From DATARH01 sp035534855 (GTDB lineage Bacteria > Pseudomonadota > Alphaproteobacteria > ATCC43930 > CGMCC-115725): 64,000 bases of DNA. Of the stretch, positions 1-8,540 are shown in pieces (the first letter of the stretch is position 1; each line of letters starts with the position of its first letter). The stretch spans positions 30,323-94,322 of the forward strand of contig DATLRD010000091.1 in the NCBI GenBank assembly GCA_035534855.1. The letters are read 5' to 3'. The notes beneath the pieces were generated by a model. The model saw only the letters and a list, made by a program, of their open reading frames with translations. It was not told the origin of the DNA and did not search any database. The translations under genes and the position numbers were made by a program.

Positions 1-679
1 CGTACCCGCGCACCACCCGCCGGAACCCCTCGAACCGGCCGGCAAGGTCGAGAATGTCGTCGCCGCCCCACCAGAACGCATCAGCCTGCGAGGCGAGCGG
101 ACGGCGCGCGGCGATGCCGGCATGCACAAAGAGCAGCGCGTTGTCGTCGGTAAAGGCGGCGTGGCGCAGCGAGGCGAACAGCGTCGTGTGACCCGTCGCG
201 GCGTTCATCGCGGTGCGCAGCCCGCTGGTCCACCGGGTGATCGTGCGCGGCCCGTCGCGGGTCGCAGCAAAACCCTGTCGCAAATCGCCACCATAGGCCT
301 TAACGGTCGCCTCGACGCCGGCCCGGACCATCCAGTTCAGCACCTCGCCGGGATTGGCGGCAAACTGCAGCTGCAGCAGCTTTTGCCACATTTCCTCCTG
401 CGCTCCGCGCAGGAACATCACGTTGCAGGCGAACCCGCCGGACGAGGCGAGGATGCGGCAGCGGAAATCGAGCAGTTCGTCGATCGTTGCGGCGACCGCG
501 TCGCCATGGCCTAGATAATTGCCGAGGTAGACGATCCGGTCGCCGGGGCGAAACCGCTCGCCGATCCGATCGTGCAGGCGGGCGAGCCGCCGAGCCTCGC
601 CGTGTACCGAGGCGACCGCCCAGATACGCTGGGCGCCTCGAATACGGGCAAATCTACGGGTTGCGGCAGTTCCCTCCAC
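1..679 (-). CDS. Metallophosphoesterase-fold protein, PPP family, probably inactive; 3' end cut by window edge
   Basis: The reading frame runs off the left edge, so only the N-terminal 226 or so residues are visible. The layout follows bacterial PPP serine/threonine phosphatases (PrpA-like), but the signature motifs are eroded. The GDxHG position reads ASVHG, the GDxxDRG position reads GNYLGHG, and the GNHE position reads GAQE. The later FVHAGI motif is kept. Three metal-ligand or catalytic positions (Asp, Asp, Asn) and the GNHE histidine are therefore changed, so loss of phosphatase activity is inferred. The GTG at 679 is chosen because the conserved part begins soon after it; no clear Shine-Dalgarno sequence supports it, and a start inside the 3' end of carD is possible. 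It lies directly downstream of carD, 38 bp after its stop, and is probably cotranscribed with it. Confidence 0.72.
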   Translation of the reverse strand, partial: MEGTAATRRFARIRGAQRIWAVASVHGEARRLARLHDRIGERFRPGDRIVYLGNYLGHGDAVAATIDELLDFRCRILASSGGFACNVMFLRGAQEEMWQKLLQLQFAANPGEVLNWMVRAGVEATVKAYGGDLRQGFAATRDGPRTITRWTSGLRTAMNAATGHTTLFASLRHAAFTDDNALLFVHAGIAARRPLASQADAFWWGGDDILDLAGRFEGFRRVVRGY

Positions 680-717
680 CTTCGCGCTCCGGCAGGGCGC
701 ACCTCGGCCTCGCCGAG

Positions 718-1215
718 TCAGGCCGTCAGCAACTGCTCGACGCGCTGGGTCGCCGTGGTTTCGTCGATCCGCTCGACCGCCGCGAACTCGCGCACCAGCC
801 GATCGAGCGCCGCCTGATAGATCTGGCGCTCGCTGTAGGACTGCTCGGGCTGGCCCGTGTTGCGGTAGAGGTCGCGGACCACCTCAGCGATCGAGGCGGG
901 ATCGCCCGAGGCGATCTTCGCCTGGTATTCCTGGGCGCGGCGGCTCCACATCGTACGCTTGGCACGCGACCGGCCGCGCAGCTTCAACAGTGCCGCATCC
1001 ATTTCCTTGCGGCTCGACAGCCGGCGCAGCCCCGAAACCTTGGCCTTGGCCAGCGGCACTCGGAGCGTCATCCGGTCCTTGTCGAAATGCACTACGAACA
1101 CGTTGAGCGTGTGCCCGGCGATTTCCTGGTCCTCGATCGCCACGATCTTACCCACGCCATGGGTCGGATAGACCACGAGGTCCCCCGTGGTGAACGAAAT
1201 CTTCTCCGCTGTCAT
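718..1215 (-). CDS. carD: CarD family transcriptional regulator
   Basis: The 165-residue product has an N-terminal CarD/TRCF RNA-polymerase-interacting Tudor-like domain (roughly residues 5-65, with GDLVVYPTHGVGKI) and a helical C-terminal DNA-binding domain. Family members bind the RNA polymerase beta subunit and stabilise open promoter complexes, especially at rRNA and housekeeping promoters. ATG 1215 is preceded by a GAGAGA-type ribosome binding site; the codon just upstream (GTG 1218) could also serve. It is followed by the degenerate phosphatase and preceded, after a 520-bp gap, by fdxA on the same strand. CarD beside FdxA is common in alphaproteobacteria. Assignment to the family is firm; the regulon cannot be read from sequence. 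Confidence 0.93.
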   Translation of the reverse strand: MTAEKISFTTGDLVVYPTHGVGKIVAIEDQEIAGHTLNVFVVHFDKDRMTLRVPLAKAKVSGLRRLSSRKEMDAALLKLRGRSRAKRTMWSRRAQEYQAKIASGDPASIAEVVRDLYRNTGQPEQSYSERQIYQAALDRLVREFAAVERIDETTATQRVEQLLTA

Positions 1216-1734
1216 CACCGTCTCTCATTCGGCTCACCGACATCACCGCGACGCTAGAAGGGCCGCCGCCGGCAAAGGCGACCCTCCGCACCTCATCGAG
1301 GAGCGTGGAACCGAGGGGGGATGCGTCTAAGCGCCAGAAGAATATATACCACGATTTCCCCTTCCGAAGCCAGTGCCTCGGTCCCGGCCCCGATGTCGTG
1401 GTCCGCGCGCGGCGCCCGCGACCGCCGCTTACGGCTCGCGCCAGAATCGATCTGCGGCAGGGTATTAGCCGCGTGCACGCTTGGCGCGCACACCCGGCAT
1501 TCGGCATGTGGAGAGGTCGTCGCCGACCGACAAGAGCTCACCCATGCGGCCCGGTAGCGGCTGCCATTTGCAGACGCCGTGACCGGACCGTTCCCCGATC
1601 GCGAACTGTGCCGCTCCGACGATCGCGCCGGTCACGATGCCGCAGCGGCGGCCACGCTTCAGAACCCGGCGGGACCTTCCCTGGGCACCCGCCCGGCGCC
1701 GGCTGAAACCCGCGCCGGTGCCGCCGGCCCAGGC
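1216..1734. other. Gap between carD and fdxA without a convincing gene
   Basis: This stretch of about 520 bases has open frames on both strands, but none has a good start, ribosome binding site or recognisable protein. On the minus strand an AT-rich patch near 1346-1353 (TATATA) lies about 130 bases upstream of carD and may hold its promoter; I could not fix a convincing -35 partner. No tRNA or strong hairpin was seen. Confidence 0.4.
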
Positions 1735-2067
1735 TCAGCCGCCGGGCTTGGGACTGAAATACTTGTTGTATTTGTCGTCGACGCCTTTGAATTCATCGGC
1801 ATCCGACGGGTAGGGCTTCTTGCGGGTGATGTTAGGCCACTGCGCAGCATAGTCGCGGTTCAGTTCGAGCCATTGCTCTGCCACGCTTTCGCTGTCGGGG
1901 ATGATCGCCTCGGCCGGGCATTCAGGCTCGCACACCCCGCAATCGATGCACTCGTCGGGGTGGATCACCAGCATGTTCTCACCCTCGTAGAAACAATCGA
2001 CGGGGCACACCTCAACACAGTCCATGTACTTGCAGCGGATACAGGCTTCGGTGACGACGTAGGTCAT
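1735..2067 (-). CDS. fdxA: Ferredoxin FdxA (7Fe, 3Fe-4S/4Fe-4S type)
   Basis: This 110-residue ferredoxin has two cysteine clusters in its first 60 residues: CIRCKYMDCVEVCP and CIDCGVCEPECP. The first cluster carries the altered spacing typical of the 3Fe-4S site of 7Fe ferredoxins and the second is a classical 4Fe-4S site. A C-terminal extension rich in Trp, Tyr and Lys follows, as in FdxA/FdI proteins. It is a soluble one-electron carrier. The ATG at 2067 gives the canonical MTYVVTEACI N-terminus. It is on the same strand as carD. In related bacteria it usually sits next to the S4 protein and helicase, which here lie 9 kb away beyond the sugar island. Confidence 0.95.
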   Translation of the reverse strand: MTYVVTEACIRCKYMDCVEVCPVDCFYEGENMLVIHPDECIDCGVCEPECPAEAIIPDSESVAEQWLELNRDYAAQWPNITRKKPYPSDADEFKGVDDKYNKYFSPKPGG

Positions 2068-2257
2068 GGTGCGGGCTTCTTCCCCATGGCATCTCCCAGC
2101 GGGGCGTCTTGCCTAGCACGCCGCTTGCCACGCGGGCAACCCCACGCCGAACGGGGTTTTTGCCCGCGTGGAGCGGCCGCCGACGTTTTGCCGGAAGTTT
2201 TGTGCAGGCCGCCCGTTATCCGGCGGCGCCCCCCTCACCAGCAACGGGAGCAGACCG

Positions 2258-3421
2258 GTGCCCCGCCGCGGCAAGATCGTCCTTCTCCATTTCGTCGGCC
2301 AGATGCCGCTCGCCGGAATCGCCTGGCAGGCGGTGCATTACCTGGCCGGCCTCGAACGGCTCGGCTACGAGGCCTGGTATGTCGAGGACCATGGCACCAA
2401 CCCCTACGATCCGCGCCTCAACAGCGTGGTGATGGATTGCGCGTACAACGTCGCCTTCCTGCGCACCGCGATGGAGCAGCACGGGCTCGGCGGGCGCTGG
2501 GCCTATTGGGATGCGATCAACGACCAGTATCACGGGTTGTCGCGCGAGCGGGTGCGCGCGCTTTATTCCGAGGCCGACGGGCTCATCAATCTGTGCGGCG
2601 CAACCCGGCTGCGCGAAGAGCACCTGCGCTGCCCGGTGCGGATTATGATCGACACCGACCCGGTCTACGAGCAGATCAAGTTCGCCAAGGCCGATCCGGG
2701 CGCGCAGAGCTATGTCGGTGCGCACACGCATCTCTTCACCTATGGCGAAAACCTCGGCACGCCGGACTGCACGATCCCGCTGTGCGGCGTGCCGTGGCGG
2801 CCAACCCGCCCACCGGTCGTGCCGGAGCTGTGGCCCGAGCCGGCCGGCGACCCACCGTGCTTCTCAACGATCGCGACCTGGGAAAACAAGGGCAAGAACA
2901 TCGACTTCGAGGGCAGCACCTATCTCTGGTCGAAGCACGTCAACTTCCTCAAATTCCTCGATCTGCCGCGGCATCGCCCGAACACGTGCTTTCGCATGGC
3001 GATGGCGCCGCCCGACGCAGCGGTGCGCGGCGAGGTCGAAGGCCAGGGCTGGCGGCTCGCCGATCCGGGGCCGATTTCGGCCGACATGGGGCGCTATCGC
3101 GACTTCATCGCCGGGTCGCGCGGCGAGTTCACGGTCGCCAAGGACATCTACGTGCGCCCCAACAGCGGTTGGTTCAGCGACCGAGCGGTGTGCTATCTCG
3201 CCGCCGGCCGGCCGGTGGTGACGATGCGCACCGGGTTTTCCCGTCATGTTCCGGTCGGGTGCGGGCTGTTCGATTACGCCACGCACGACGAGGCGCTGGC
3301 AGCGATCGATGCGATTGCCGCCGATTACCCGCGCCACAGCCACGGCGCGCGCGCGATCGCGCAGGACTATTTCGCCGCCGATCGCGTGGTTGCCGAACTG
3401 CTGAATCAATGCGGCCTGTAA
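2258..3421 (+). CDS. Glycosyltransferase, GT-B/GT4-like
   Basis: The product is 387 residues. It opens with a Rossmann-like strand (KIVLLHFVGQMPLAG) and ends with a GT-B style C-terminal half (SGWFSDRAVCYLAAGRPVVTMRTGF) like the nucleotide-sugar binding region of GT4 enzymes, where an acidic or polar patch precedes the A-G-R-P-V loop. There is no signal peptide or membrane helix, so it should act at the cytoplasmic face. GTG 2258 is chosen because GGGAG lies 8 bases upstream; the frame is open further upstream to 2168 without support. It is the first gene of the island on the plus strand, divergent from fdxA, and 136 bp before the GT39 gene. Donor and acceptor are unknown. Confidence 0.7.
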   Translation: MPRRGKIVLLHFVGQMPLAGIAWQAVHYLAGLERLGYEAWYVEDHGTNPYDPRLNSVVMDCAYNVAFLRTAMEQHGLGGRWAYWDAINDQYHGLSRERVRALYSEADGLINLCGATRLREEHLRCPVRIMIDTDPVYEQIKFAKADPGAQSYVGAHTHLFTYGENLGTPDCTIPLCGVPWRPTRPPVVPELWPEPAGDPPCFSTIATWENKGKNIDFEGSTYLWSKHVNFLKFLDLPRHRPNTCFRMAMAPPDAAVRGEVEGQGWRLADPGPISADMGRYRDFIAGSRGEFTVAKDIYVRPNSGWFSDRAVCYLAAGRPVVTMRTGFSRHVPVGCGLFDYATHDEALAAIDAIAADYPRHSHGARAIAQDYFAADRVVAELLNQCGL

Positions 3422-3557
3422 ATGGCGGCCTGTAATGCGGCGATCGCGCTTGTTTCGCGCAAACCGCCTTGACACTTTAGCCGGCGCCGCGCAAACCCGT
3501 CACGCGACAGGCAGGCGCCAAAGCGATCAAAGCAAGCAAAACCTCGGCTGATCGACG

Positions 3558-5294
3558 ATGCGTGCGGTACGAACATTGTTGATCGACTGGGATCGCCTTG
3601 GGTTTCCCGGCCGCCTTGAGAATTGGCGTCGGCGCCCGGTGGCCGAGCGGATCTGGGATGGCCTGTCACTGGCGCTGCTGATCGTCGTTGTCGGCCTGGT
3701 CATCGCGACATTCCGCGACTATGGCGTCACCTGGGACGAAAACCTCAATAACTGGTACGGCAAGCTGGCGCTCGATTATTACCTGTCGCTGTTTGCCGAC
3801 CAGCGCGCGCTGCATTTCCAGGATCTGATCAATTACGGCGCCGTGTTCGACATGGCGGCGGCGGCGCTCAACCGCTTCTCGCCGCTCGGGGTGTACGAGA
3901 CCCGGCACCTGCTGAACGCTCTCGTCGGGGTGCTCGGGCTGTTTGGCACCTGGAAGCTCGGCCGCGCCCTCGGCGGCCCGCGCGCCGGCTTTGCCGCGGC
4001 GCTGCTGCTTGCGCTGACGCCGATCTATTACGGCCAGATGTTCAACAACCCCAAGGACATCCCGTTCGCGGTCGGCGGCATCTGGACGCTCTATTACCTG
4101 GTCCGCATCGTGCCGACCCTGCCGCGACCGCCGCTGCGGCTGGTGGTCAAGCTCGGCATCGCCGCCGGCATGGCGATGGCGGTACGGGTCGGCGGGCTGC
4201 TGTTCCTGTGCTATCTCGGCCTGCTGCTGACGCTGTCCGGGCTGTGGCAGGCGGCCGCGGCGCGGCGGCTGACCGTGTTGGCGACCGCGGGCTGGCAGAG
4301 CCTCGTGCGCGTGTTCCTGCCCGGCTCGGCACTCGCCTATGCGCTGATGCTCGTGTTCTGGCCGTGGGCGCAGAGCAACCCGATCGGCCATCCGCTCGCC
4401 GCGCTGGCGACGTTTTCGCACCAGAGCTTCCCGTACGACACGCTGTTCGACGGGCACCTCGTGCCGGCGTGGAACCTGCCGTGGACCTATCTGCCGGTCT
4501 ATACCCTGATCGTCCTGCCCGAACTGGTTTTGGTGCTGCTGATCGCCGCGCCGGTGCTGGCCGCGGTCGCGCTGTGGCGCGATGCTGCGACGCGGCGGCG
4601 CGAGACGGTGCTGGGCTGGTTTCTCGTCGGGTTCGCGATCGTCTTTCCGGTCGCCTATGCGATTGCGATCAAGGCCGTGCTGTTCGACGGCATGCGCCAC
4701 TTCATCTTTGTGCTGCCGCCGATCGCGGTCGTCACCGGGCTCGCCGCCGACGCCGCGCTGGTCTGGCTCGCCGGTTTCCGCCTGCGGCGGCCGATCTATG
4801 GCGCGCTGGTGCTGTACGGGGCGGCGCACGTTGCGATCATGGTGATGCTGCACCCCAACCAGTACGTCTATTACAACGCGTTTGTCGGCGGGGTCGACGG
4901 TGCCGAGCGCCGGTTCAAGCTCGATTATTGGGCCAATTCGTATGCCGAGGACGTGCGCGGGCTGGAGCGGGTGCTGCGTGCGCAATACGGCGCCGGGTTC
5001 GCGGCCCATCAGTTCACCGTCGCGGTATGCGGCCCGGCGACCGCGGCGCAATACTATTTCCCGGCGAATTTCCACCTGACCTACAAGCCGAAGACCGCCG
5101 ATTTCTTCATCGCCTTCACCAAGGACAATTGCGACCGGTCGCTACCCGGGCATCCGGTGTACGAGGTCAAGCGGATGGGAGCGCTGCTGTCGGTGGTGCT
5201 CGACCGCCGCGAAATCCTGGCCGAGCGCGCGCGTGACATCCGCCCGGTCGCCGGCGCGGTCCACAAGCCATCGGAGGCGGCGGCGGTTCCCTGA
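3558..5294 (+). CDS. Membrane glycosyltransferase, GT39/ArnT-like
   Basis: The 578-residue protein has about ten to twelve hydrophobic segments and a first periplasmic loop with an acidic pair (TWDEN, Asp60-Glu61), the layout of ArnT/PMT-type GT-C enzymes. These use a polyprenyl-phosphate sugar donor and modify lipid A, other glycans or proteins on the outer face of the inner membrane. The C-terminal 130 residues form a soluble domain. The next three genes supply a methyltransferase, a GT2 that could make the lipid-linked donor, and a small flippase, so an Arn-like route is likely. The sugar need not be aminoarabinose. No strong ribosome binding site precedes ATG 3558. Confidence 0.8.
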   Translation: MRAVRTLLIDWDRLGFPGRLENWRRRPVAERIWDGLSLALLIVVVGLVIATFRDYGVTWDENLNNWYGKLALDYYLSLFADQRALHFQDLINYGAVFDMAAAALNRFSPLGVYETRHLLNALVGVLGLFGTWKLGRALGGPRAGFAAALLLALTPIYYGQMFNNPKDIPFAVGGIWTLYYLVRIVPTLPRPPLRLVVKLGIAAGMAMAVRVGGLLFLCYLGLLLTLSGLWQAAAARRLTVLATAGWQSLVRVFLPGSALAYALMLVFWPWAQSNPIGHPLAALATFSHQSFPYDTLFDGHLVPAWNLPWTYLPVYTLIVLPELVLVLLIAAPVLAAVALWRDAATRRRETVLGWFLVGFAIVFPVAYAIAIKAVLFDGMRHFIFVLPPIAVVTGLAADAALVWLAGFRLRRPIYGALVLYGAAHVAIMVMLHPNQYVYYNAFVGGVDGAERRFKLDYWANSYAEDVRGLERVLRAQYGAGFAAHQFTVAVCGPATAAQYYFPANFHLTYKPKTADFFIAFTKDNCDRSLPGHPVYEVKRMGALLSVVLDRREILAERARDIRPVAGAVHKPSEAAAVP

Positions 5295-5319
5295 CGGGCG
5301 CCGCGGCGGAGGGCCAAGC

Positions 5320-6078
5320 CTGGAACGCGCCGAATATGACAAGCTCGATGCTGCCGAGGACCGGATGTGGTGGTTTGCCGCCGCCCATGCCAACCTGATT
5401 CAGCTTTACGAGCGGGTTTCCCACCCGGCGCTGCGCGGCGGAGGGGTGCTCGACGCCGGCTGCGGCACCGGCGGGCTGCTGCGTGCGCTCGCCGGCCGCT
5501 ACCCGGACCGCACCGCGATCGGGATCGACCTCGCGCCGCTCGCATGCGCGCGGGCGCTGGCCAAGAGCGGCCGGCCGGTCTGTACCGGCTCGGTCAACGG
5601 GCTGCCGTTCGCCGATTCCAGCTTTGCCGCGATCTTCAGCGCCGATGTGTTGTGCCACCGCGCAGTCGACGAGCACGCGGCGCTGGCGCAGTTTCACCGC
5701 TGCCTCGGCCCGGGCGGGCTGCTGGTGCTCAACCTGCCGGCCTATCGCTGGATGCTGTCGCGCCACGACGCGGCGGTGCACAACGCGCGGCGCTATACGA
5801 GGCGCGGCATCGCGGCGCTGCTGCGCGCGGCCAATTTCCGGCCGCTCTATTCGGGATACTGGAATACGGTGCCGTTTCCGATGATGCTGGCGACGCGCAA
5901 GTTGCTGCCGGCGAGCCGCGGGAGCGAAAGCGATGTCGGGCTCTATCCGGGCCCGGTCGAGGCGCTGTGCCGGGCCGCGACCCGGCTTGAGCGGGCATGG
6001 CTCGGATGGGGGTTGAGGTTGCCGTTTGGCGGGTCTGTGGTGGCGATCGCCGCCAAGGCGGAGGGGAGCGATGCCTGA
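5320..6078 (+). CDS. Class I SAM-dependent methyltransferase
   Basis: A Rossmann methyltransferase with motif I VLDAGCGTGGLLRAL near residue 42, an acidic end of strand 2 (GIDLAP), and motif IV in FSADVLCHRAVDEH. It is similar to methyltransferase domain 11 (UbiE/Cfa-like) proteins found in sugar-lipid loci, where they methylate sugars or lipid carriers. The start is unusual: a CTG at 5320 has a perfect GGAGGG six bases upstream, while the only ATG or GTG choices are GTG 5233, inside the preceding gene, and an internal ATG at about 5365 that would cut into the N-terminal part. CTG 5320 gives 252 residues. The 3' end overlaps the GT2 gene by 8 bases, so the genes are coupled. Confidence 0.78.
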   Translation: MERAEYDKLDAAEDRMWWFAAAHANLIQLYERVSHPALRGGGVLDAGCGTGGLLRALAGRYPDRTAIGIDLAPLACARALAKSGRPVCTGSVNGLPFADSSFAAIFSADVLCHRAVDEHAALAQFHRCLGPGGLLVLNLPAYRWMLSRHDAAVHNARRYTRRGIAALLRAANFRPLYSGYWNTVPFPMMLATRKLLPASRGSESDVGLYPGPVEALCRAATRLERAWLGWGLRLPFGGSVVAIAAKAEGSDA

Positions 6079-7066
6079 TACCGACCGCACGCCGGCGTTC
6101 GCCCTGTCGATCGTGGTTCCGGTCTATAATGGCGCCGCCAGCATCGGCGAATTGTGCGAGGCGCTGGCCCAGCTGGATATTCCCGGCGGGCACGAGATCG
6201 TCCTGGTCAACGACGGCAGCCCCGACAACAGCCTTGCGGTGTGCCGGGACATCGTCGAACAGGCGCGGTTGCCGATGGTGCTGGTCGATCTGGCGCGCAA
6301 TTTCGGCGAGCACAACGCGGTGATGGCCGGGCTGCGCCATGCGAGCGGCGCGCACGTCATCACGATGGACGACGATTTGCAGAACCCGCCCGAGGAAGTC
6401 GCGCGCCTACTCGCCTTCGCGCAGGAAAGCGGCAAGGACGTGATCTATACCTATTACGACGAAAAGCAGCATTCCGCCTGGCGCAACCTCGGCAGCCGGT
6501 TTGCCAACTGGGTCGCCGGGTTCGTGCTCGACAAACCGAAGGACCTCTATTTGTCGAGCTTTCGCTGCATGAGCGCGTTTGCCGTGTGCGAGGTCTCCCG
6601 CTATGAGGGCCCGTTCCCCTATGTCGACGGGTTGCTGCTGCAGGTGACGCAAAGCATCGGCAGCCTTCTGGTGCGCCACCTGCCGCGCGCGGTCGGCCGC
6701 AGCAACTATACGATGCGGCGGCTGATCCGGCTGTGGATGAGCATGTTCGTCAACTTCTCGGTCATGCCGCTGCGGATCAGCACGCTGACCGGGTTTGCAC
6801 TGAGCCTGCTCGGCGCGCTGGGTACGGTCGTCGCGGTCACCGAGGCGCTGTTTTTCGAGTCTCCGATCGGGTGGGCCTCGCTGATGGCCGCAATCCTGCT
6901 GCTCTCGGGGGTGCAGCTGGTGATCCTCGGCATCGTCGGCGAATATCTCGGCCGGCTCTATCTGACCGCCAACCGCAAGCCGCAATCGGTGATCCGCACG
7001 GTGACCTGCGCCGCCCCCGCTGCCGCCGCGACGATGGCACCGGGGCGGCAGCGCCGCACGGCATAA
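6071..7066 (+). CDS. Family 2 glycosyltransferase, ArnC/GtrB-like
   Basis: The 331-residue protein has a GT-A domain (SIVVPVYNGA at residue 13, NDGSPD near 47, and the metal-binding MDDDLQNP at 99-106) followed by two transmembrane helices (about residues 235-300). This is the architecture of polyisoprenyl-phosphate glycosyltransferases such as ArnC, GtrB and DPM1, which load a sugar on undecaprenyl phosphate at the cytoplasmic face. ATG 6071 has a strong GGAGGGGAG just upstream and overlaps the stop of the methyltransferase gene. The following gene is an SMR-type transporter suitable for flipping the product. The island's SDR and aminotransferase could make its sugar donor. Confidence 0.87.
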   Translation: MPDTDRTPAFALSIVVPVYNGAASIGELCEALAQLDIPGGHEIVLVNDGSPDNSLAVCRDIVEQARLPMVLVDLARNFGEHNAVMAGLRHASGAHVITMDDDLQNPPEEVARLLAFAQESGKDVIYTYYDEKQHSAWRNLGSRFANWVAGFVLDKPKDLYLSSFRCMSAFAVCEVSRYEGPFPYVDGLLLQVTQSIGSLLVRHLPRAVGRSNYTMRRLIRLWMSMFVNFSVMPLRISTLTGFALSLLGALGTVVAVTEALFFESPIGWASLMAAILLLSGVQLVILGIVGEYLGRLYLTANRKPQSVIRTVTCAAPAAAATMAPGRQRRTA

Positions 7067-7078
7067 CGGAGACGCGAC

Positions 7079-7414
7079 GTGGCGATCTATGCACTCTGCC
7101 TCGCCGCCGCGATCCTGTTCGGCGTCGCCGGCCAGATCGCGCTCAAATCCGGCGCCGAGGCCTCGGCGACGATCGCCGCCCAGTTCCTCAACCCGCTAAC
7201 GATCCTCGGCTTTGCGATCTATGTCGCGGCCGCGCTGCTCTACATCGTCGCGCTGAAGAAGATCCCGATCTCGGTCGCCTACCCGTCGGTCGCCGCCAGC
7301 TATGTCGTGGTCGCGATCCTCGGCCATCTCTTGTGGAACGAGCCGTTCGGCTGGCCGCAGATCGGCGGATTGTTGCTGATCGGCGGCGGGGTCCTGCTGA
7401 TCTTCCAGCACTGA
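7079..7414 (+). CDS. SMR/EamA-like small membrane protein, ArnE/ArnF-like flippase
   Basis: A 111-residue protein almost wholly composed of four transmembrane helices, with the SMR pattern of a short loop after helix 3 (ALKKIPISVAYPSVAASYVVVAI). Small multidrug resistance relatives ArnE and ArnF form the undecaprenyl-phosphate-aminoarabinose flippase. Its position directly after an ArnC-like GT2 and in the same operon as an ArnT-like transferase supports lipid-linked sugar flipping over drug export. Start is GTG 7079, 12 bases after the GT2 stop, with a GGAGA upstream. It ends exactly where the convergent aminotransferase gene ends (7414/7415), with no bases between. Confidence 0.8.
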   Translation: MAIYALCLAAAILFGVAGQIALKSGAEASATIAAQFLNPLTILGFAIYVAAALLYIVALKKIPISVAYPSVAASYVVVAILGHLLWNEPFGWPQIGGLLLIGGGVLLIFQH

Positions 7415-8539
7415 CTACCGGAAGAACCGGCGGATTTCCGCGATCACCCGGTCGGCCGCGTCGGCGGCGAGTTGCGGGTACATCGGCAGGCTGAGGATTT
7501 CGCGCGCCGCCCGCTCGCTTTCGCCGAGCCCGGCGGGGTCGAGCGCCAGCCGACCGCAATAGGCCGGATGCAGATGCACCGGCACCGGGTAGTGGATTCC
7601 GGTGCCGATCCCGGCCTCGCGCAGATGGTCGCGCAGCCGGTCACGTTTGCTGAGGCGCACGACGTATTGGTGATAGACGTGGATCACGCCGGCGCGGCAC
7701 TGCGGCAGGCCGAGCGGCAGCCCCGCGAGCCCGGCATCGTAGCGCGCGGCAATCGCGCGGCGGCGTATATTGTCCTCCACCAGCGCCGGCAATTTGGCCC
7801 CGAGGATCGCCGCCTGCAGCGGGTCGAGCCGTGTGTTGATCCCGACCCGGGCGCTGACATAGCGCTCGCGCCAGCCGTATTCGCGGATTTCGCGCGCCGC
7901 CGCGGCGAGCCCGCCATCAGCGGTGACGACGATACCGCCATCGCCGAGCGCGCCCAGATTCTTGGTCGGGTAGAAGCTGAAACAGGCAATGTCGCCGAGG
8001 GCGCCGGTCGGCTTGCCGCCGAGCGTCGCACCGTGACTTTGCGCGCAATCCTCGATCACCCGCAGCCCGTGCCGGCGGGCCAGAGCAAGGATCGCGTCGA
8101 GGTTCGCAGGCTCGCCGTAAAGATGCACCGGCACCACCGCAGCGGGCCGGCCCGGCGGCGGCGCGCGCAGCACCCGCGCCAGCCCCTCGGGATCGATGTT
8201 GTAGCCGCCGGGCTCGATATCGACCAGCACCGGCACCGCGCCGGCGCGCTCGATCGCCGCCACCGTCGCCACCGCGGTGTGCGACACGGTAAAGACCAGG
8301 TCCCCCGGTCCGATGCCGCAGGCGCGCAGCGCCAGCTCGATCGCGTCGGTGCCGTTAGCGCAGCCGACCCCGTGCGCGACACCCGCCGCCGCGGCGAACG
8401 CGGCTTCGAACCCATCGACCTCGGCGCCGCCGATATACCAGCCGCTGTCCAGCACGCGGCGGATCGCGGCATCGATCGCCTCGCGCCGGGCCAGATACGC
8501 GGCACGCGGATCGGTCTGCGGGATCGGGGTCATGTTCAT
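7415..8539 (-). CDS. DegT/DnrJ/EryC1 family PLP-dependent sugar aminotransferase
   Basis: The 374-residue enzyme has the fold type I features of sugar aminotransferases: NGTDAIELAL near residue 62, a PLP-binding EDCAQSHGA at 163 with Asp164, and the Schiff-base lysine in SFYPTKNLGALGDGG (Lys193). Members transfer an amino group from glutamate to a nucleotide keto sugar. ATG 8539 overlaps the stop region of the upstream SDR gene; ATG 8533 is an alternative. The pair SDR then aminotransferase is a typical two-step route to an amino sugar. Which carbon is aminated cannot be told. Confidence 0.9.
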   Translation of the reverse strand: MNMTPIPQTDPRAAYLARREAIDAAIRRVLDSGWYIGGAEVDGFEAAFAAAAGVAHGVGCANGTDAIELALRACGIGPGDLVFTVSHTAVATVAAIERAGAVPVLVDIEPGGYNIDPEGLARVLRAPPPGRPAAVVPVHLYGEPANLDAILALARRHGLRVIEDCAQSHGATLGGKPTGALGDIACFSFYPTKNLGALGDGGIVVTADGGLAAAAREIREYGWRERYVSARVGINTRLDPLQAAILGAKLPALVEDNIRRRAIAARYDAGLAGLPLGLPQCRAGVIHVYHQYVVRLSKRDRLRDHLREAGIGTGIHYPVPVHLHPAYCGRLALDPAGLGESERAAREILSLPMYPQLAADAADRVIAEIRRFFR

Positions 8540-8540
8540 C

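Noticed and set aside
1305..1706. Plus-strand frame in the carD-fdxA gap
   Set aside because: No ribosome binding site, biased low-complexity translation and no recognisable motif.
3666..5075. Long minus-strand open frame opposite the GT39 gene
   Set aside because: It has Arg/Gln/His-rich translation with no domain and mirrors the codon structure of the real gene; this is usual in high-GC DNA.
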